Assembly: GCF_007748115.1 (NCBI RefSeq)
Contig: NZ_CP036289.1
Coordinates: forward strand, 3,968,001 to 4,032,000
Reading direction: 5' to 3'
Length of the DNA: 64,000 bases
DNA from: Bremerella volcania
Lineage (GTDB): Bacteria; Planctomycetota; Planctomycetia; Pirellulales; Pirellulaceae
Position 1 is the first letter of the stretch, and each line of letters opens with the position of its first letter. Below, piece by piece: positions 60,849 to 64,000 of this stretch. The position numbers were made by a program, and so were the translations under genes. The notes beneath the pieces are model-generated. The model was not told the origin of the DNA, searched no databases, and saw only the letters and a list, made by a program, of their open reading frames with translations.

Positions 60849-63800
60849 CTATGCCATCTGGCATGGATTGAAGAGGTCGTCGACTTCGTCTTCGTCCTCG
60901 GCAATCACGTCAATCCCTTCTCCTTCCGGCTGACCTTCCACGCCGGTCACGGCGGCTGCCGAGACGGCGATCAGGATGCTGTCGGCGTCAGCCTTGGCAC
61001 CACCGAAGCCGGTGTTACCCAGGTCGTCGGTCACGATCGTCAGGGTCGCGGTGCCCTCGAAGGCTGCGTCTGGCGTGTAAACCAGGCCGGTCAGCAGCGA
61101 GTTGATCTGATCGATCGAACCCAACAGCTTGTGGCGGTCACTCTCGAAACCGTTGGAAAGGGTCAGCATCCCGCTATCGACGCTGATGGTCACTTGAACC
61201 ATCGCATCGGCCGCATCCGGATCGGAAACCGAGATGGCGTTACCGTTGGCCTGGTCGAAGACGATCGGGGTTGCCGAGTCGGTCGACTGCTCGCCTGGCA
61301 CCGAGTTGATCGGTGCCGCGTTCTCGTTCTCTACACCACTTGGAGCGGAAACGGTGATCGTCACGGTCGCATCGGAAGTCAGACCCAAGGCGTCCGAAAC
61401 GGTGTAACCGAACTGAACCGTTGCTGGTTCGACCAGGTCTTCAAACTCACCGTTAGGATCGAAGGTCATGCTGCCATCGGCATTGAGCGTCAGCATGCCG
61501 CCCCCTTCCAGGGCGATCGGCTGACCGACGCTGGAGGCTTCACCATTGACCGCGGAAACGGTCATCGTGTCGCCGTTGTCGACGTCGCTATCGTTCATCA
61601 GAACGCCAGCCACGGTCAACGTCAGCGCGGTGTCCGACTCGGTCGCGAACGCATCGTCCTGGGCCACCGGAGCGTCGTTCACACCAGCGATGGTGATTTC
61701 AACGTCCGCAGAAGCGGTGCCCGCTGCCGAATCGGAGGTCGTGTACGAAACGGTTTCCGTTGCCGACTCACCCTCGGCCAAACCATCGTACTTGCCAACC
61801 GGATCGAAGCTCAGGCTGCCATCGGCATTGATGACAACCGTCGCTCCGGAAGCCAGTTCAACCGCCGCACCGACGTTGGCTGCGTCGCCATTGACTTCGG
61901 AAACAACGAGTGCGTCACCAGTATCGTTCGCGAGAACACCACTCGCTTCGACTTCCAGCGGCGTGCCGGCATCGGTGGCGAAGCTATCCGCCTCGGCTGT
62001 TGGTCCAGTGACCACTTCATTCACGGTCAGCACGAACGACTCGGTGGTGACCAGTTCGCCATCGCTCACGCTGATGGTGATGTTGGCCGTACCAAATGCG
62101 CCCGCCAGCGGAGTGACGATCAAGGTCTTGTCGGCACCGTCACCAGCGACGATGATGCCGGCGGCATCGACCAACGCAGGGTTATCCGATTCGACGCTGA
62201 CCACCAGGCCTTCCGCGGCCGACTCAGCATCGGAAACGGAAAACTCGAGGGGAGCAGTCGCCGAGTCCTGGTCGATCACCTGGTCCTCGACCGCACTGAT
62301 CGTCGGGGCAGTATTCTCCCCCGCGAGTTCGGTCACCGTCAGCAGAAACGACTCGGTGGTGATTTCCTCGCCATCGCTCACACTAATGGTAATGTTGGCG
62401 GTACCAAATGCACCTGCCAGCGGAGTGACGATCAACGTCTTATCGGCACCGTCACCGGCGACGATGATGCCAGCGGCATCGACCAGAACCGGGTTGTCCG
62501 ATTCGACGCTAACGATCAGGTCTTCGACCGCCGACTCGGCATCACCCACGGTGAACGCCAGCGGATCGGTCGCCGAGTCTTGCTCGATCGTTTGGTCTTC
62601 GACCGCACTTACCGTCGGAGCCGTATTTTCGGCGACCACTTCGGTGACGGTCAGCACGAACGACTCGGTCGTCGTCAGCTCGCCATCGCTCACGCTGATG
62701 GTGATGTTGGCCGAGCCTGTCGCACCGGCCAGCGGCGTGATGACCAACGATTTGTCGGCGCCGTCACCGGCGACGAGAATACCTGCGGCATCCACCAAGG
62801 CAGGGTTATCCGATTCGACGCTGACGATCAGATCTTCGACCGCCGTTTCGGCGTCACCGACGGTGAAGGTCAACGGATCGGTCGCCGAATCTTGATCGAT
62901 CTCCATGTCGTCCATCGGCGAAACGGTTGGCGCCGAGTTCTCGGCAATCACTTCGTTGACCGTCAGCAGGAACGACTCGGTCGTCGTCATTTCCCCATCG
63001 GTCACACTGATGGTGATGTTGGCCGAACCGGTCATACCAGCCAGCGGCGTGACCACGAGTTCGCGATCAGCACCGTCGCCGGTGATGACCAGTCCGGCTG
63101 CGTCCACCAATGCCTGGTTGTCCGACTCGACGCTGACCGTCAGGTCTGCGGCTGCCGATTCGGCATCACCCACGCTGAAAGCCAGCGGATCGGTGGCGGT
63201 GTCCTGATCGATGCTCTGGTCTTCCACAGGGCTGATGGTCGGTGCCGTGTTGGCGGCCTGCGAAACGGTCAGCGTGAAGTACTGGGCATCGGCCAATCCG
63301 TACTGGTCGACCGCGAGAATACGAATCGTGTATTCGCCTGGCTCGACTCCTTCGCCAGGGGCGATCGAAAGGGTCGCTTCCCGGGTGCCAGCCTCCTGCG
63401 TCAGCGTGACGTATTCCGGCGTTTCGACGTCGAGCAGCATGTAAATCTCGTCGCTCTCGTTCTTATCGGTCGCCGTAATCAGGAACTCTTCGGCCTGACC
63501 AATCTCGACGGCCTGATCCGCGATCGGCAGCAGGTCCGGTGCGTGATTCACCGCGATGGTGCTGGTCGCGACGGCACTGTCGTACTCACCATCGCTGACG
63601 GTGATCTCGACCAGACGCGAGGTCGGATCAGCATCGGCGTTGGTGTTGTTGTAGGTCAGCGTCTTCAAGGCGCTCGCATAATTCTCGGCGGTGTCTTCAC
63701 CGGTCAAGATGATCGAGCCATCGGCATATTCGACACTGATATTGGTCCCTTCCACGTCGATGGAAAGGGATTCCTCGGCGCCATCCAGCGGGTTGGTCAG

Positions 63801-64000
63801 GGTGACCTTCGCCGACTGCAGCATGTCGTCGTTTTCGTCCGAAACCGTCAAGTCGCTATCGACGACGCTGACCGGACCGTGACCAACCTGAAAGACGGCG
63901 TCGTAGTCGATCCCTTCCTGGTCTTCACCATTGAGGTCGACGACGGGACGACCGACGCGCACGTCGATCATCAGTTCTTCCACGTCAGCGCTGGAAGGCT
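60849..64000 (-). CDS. C-terminal part of a giant cadherin-like repeat surface protein (5' end outside window)
   Basis: The frame is open to the window end, so the GTG at 63983 is internal. About 1050 residues are visible. Two partial cadherin-like units (SVSVVDSDLTVSDENDDMLQSAKVTL and PDLLPIADQAVEIGQAEEF, shown as outlines) are followed by four tandem copies of a unit of about 103 residues that each begin NxAPT(I/V)S. Two VCBS/cadherin-like units with VLANDTGDAL and VLMNDSDVDNGD and a last DPDAADAMVQVTISVDSGML unit follow. The C-terminus is acidic and ends FNPCQMA. Many D/E/N residues would bind calcium. Such proteins are secreted adhesins or envelope parts in planctomycetes. Confidence 0.85.
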   Translation of the reverse strand, partial: PSSADVEELMIDVRVGRPVVDLNGEDQEGIDYDAVFQVGHGPVSVVDSDLTVSDENDDMLQSAKVTLTNPLDGAEESLSIDVEGTNISVEYADGSIILTGEDTAENYASALKTLTYNNTNADADPTSRLVEITVSDGEYDSAVATSTIAVNHAPDLLPIADQAVEIGQAEEFLITATDKNESDEIYMLLDVETPEYVTLTQEAGTREATLSIAPGEGVEPGEYTIRILAVDQYGLADAQYFTLTVSQAANTAPTISPVEDQSIDQDTATDPLAFSVGDAESAAADLTVSVESDNQALVDAAGLVITGDGADRELVVTPLAGMTGSANITISVTDGEMTTTESFLLTVNEVIAENSAPTVSPMDDMEIDQDSATDPLTFTVGDAETAVEDLIVSVESDNPALVDAAGILVAGDGADKSLVITPLAGATGSANITISVSDGELTTTESFVLTVTEVVAENTAPTVSAVEDQTIEQDSATDPLAFTVGDAESAVEDLIVSVESDNPVLVDAAGIIVAGDGADKTLIVTPLAGAFGTANITISVSDGEEITTESFLLTVTELAGENTAPTISAVEDQVIDQDSATAPLEFSVSDAESAAEGLVVSVESDNPALVDAAGIIVAGDGADKTLIVTPLAGAFGTANITISVSDGELVTTESFVLTVNEVVTGPTAEADSFATDAGTPLEVEASGVLANDTGDALVVSEVNGDAANVGAAVELASGATVVINADGSLSFDPVGKYDGLAEGESATETVSYTTSDSAAGTASADVEITIAGVNDAPVAQDDAFATESDTALTLTVAGVLMNDSDVDNGDTMTVSAVNGEASSVGQPIALEGGGMLTLNADGSMTFDPNGEFEDLVEPATVQFGYTVSDALGLTSDATVTITVSAPSGVENENAAPINSVPGEQSTDSATPIVFDQANGNAISVSDPDAADAMVQVTISVDSGMLTLSNGFESDRHKLLGSIDQINSLLTGLVYTPDAAFEGTATLTIVTDDLGNTGFGGAKADADSILIAVSAAAVTGVEGQPEGEGIDVIAEDEDEVDDLFNPCQMA
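62010..63250 (-). repeat. Four tandem ~309-base repeats in the surface-protein gene
   Basis: Four head-to-tail copies, with boundaries near 63250, 62940, 62630, 62316 and 62010. Each encodes about 103 residues containing SDNxALVDAAG, VAGDGADK and ITISVSDGE. The copies are similar at DNA level (for example the segment encoding SVESDN and DGADK), which allows expansion or loss by recombination. Confidence 0.8.

Noticed and set aside
61546-62895. 449-codon open frame opposite the repeat-rich surface protein
   Set aside because: Ser/Thr/Ala-rich reverse frame of a repetitive gene; the repeats themselves keep it open.
62010-63250. Regularly spaced repeats as a possible CRISPR array
   Set aside because: The units are about 309 bases, contiguous and coding in one frame, with no spacers; they are protein-domain repeats.

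Overview
The window reads as a chromosome segment from a marine-type planctomycete of the order Pirellulales (Blastopirellula/Bremerella-like). This is inferred from gene content, not from a marker gene: a prepilin-type DUF1559 protein beside a small Ig-like lipoprotein, a PA14 cytochrome c next to a beta-propeller dehydrogenase, a DUF6807 protein, a sulfatase with HEAT-like repeats, Cys-rich secreted proteins, a giant cadherin-like surface protein, and murB-ftsQ without ftsZ or other dcw genes around them. I see no rRNA, tRNA, CRISPR array, insertion sequence or prophage.

Layout. 1-6.5 kb: end of a large unknown protein, yggS and yggU, then an RND efflux adaptor and pump. 6.5-13.6 kb (minus strand): a membrane protein, a DUF6807 protein, greA, a coiled-coil zinc-ribbon protein, and rpoD-dnaG. 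14-19.5 kb: aat, cinA, a YkgJ-type Cys-cluster protein, murB, ftsQ, csrA. 19.7-29.8 kb (minus strand): a beta-propeller dehydrogenase with a penta-heme PA14 cytochrome, a PilJ-type hybrid histidine kinase with a sigma-54-activator-like response regulator, and an alginate-export-type porin.

30.1-45.1 kb (plus strand) is the most notable part: a nitrate acquisition and electron-transfer cluster. It starts with an NrtA/CmpA-type lipoprotein, a permease carrying a large coiled-coil insert, two ATPases and a GAF-like protein. It continues with a fused Fe-S/DmsC-type membrane subunit and a molybdopterin nitrate reductase. A second unit follows: a FAD-[2Fe-2S]-cytochrome b-like fusion, a cytochrome with up to 11 hemes, a DUF3365-type heme lipoprotein and a HAMP-like membrane protein with no output domain. 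Each of the two units has its own close match to a sigma-54 (-24/-12) promoter. No siroheme nitrite reductase is visible, so the nitrite step is either elsewhere in the genome or done by an unrecognised component here.

45-54.4 kb: a highly charged disordered protein, a predicted outer-membrane protein, a Cys-rich secreted protein, two PLP trans-sulfuration enzymes, a CAP-domain protein, a lipoprotein and a DUF1559 gene broken by a frameshift. A REPIN-like inverted pair of palindromic repeats lies at 49.2 kb. 54.6-64 kb: a ParD-like/zeta-like toxin-antitoxin pair, a DUF2293 protein, an AI-2E family transporter, a sulfatase, an amidohydrolase, and the C-terminal part of a repeat-rich surface protein that runs off the window.

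Several housekeeping-family members have changed catalytic residues. MurB has lost both the Ser and the Glu used for protonation, the CinA C-terminal domain has lost its deamidase signature, and the sigma-54-type regulator lacks both GAFTGA and a conserved Arg. These are sequence observations; the functional consequences are inferred.
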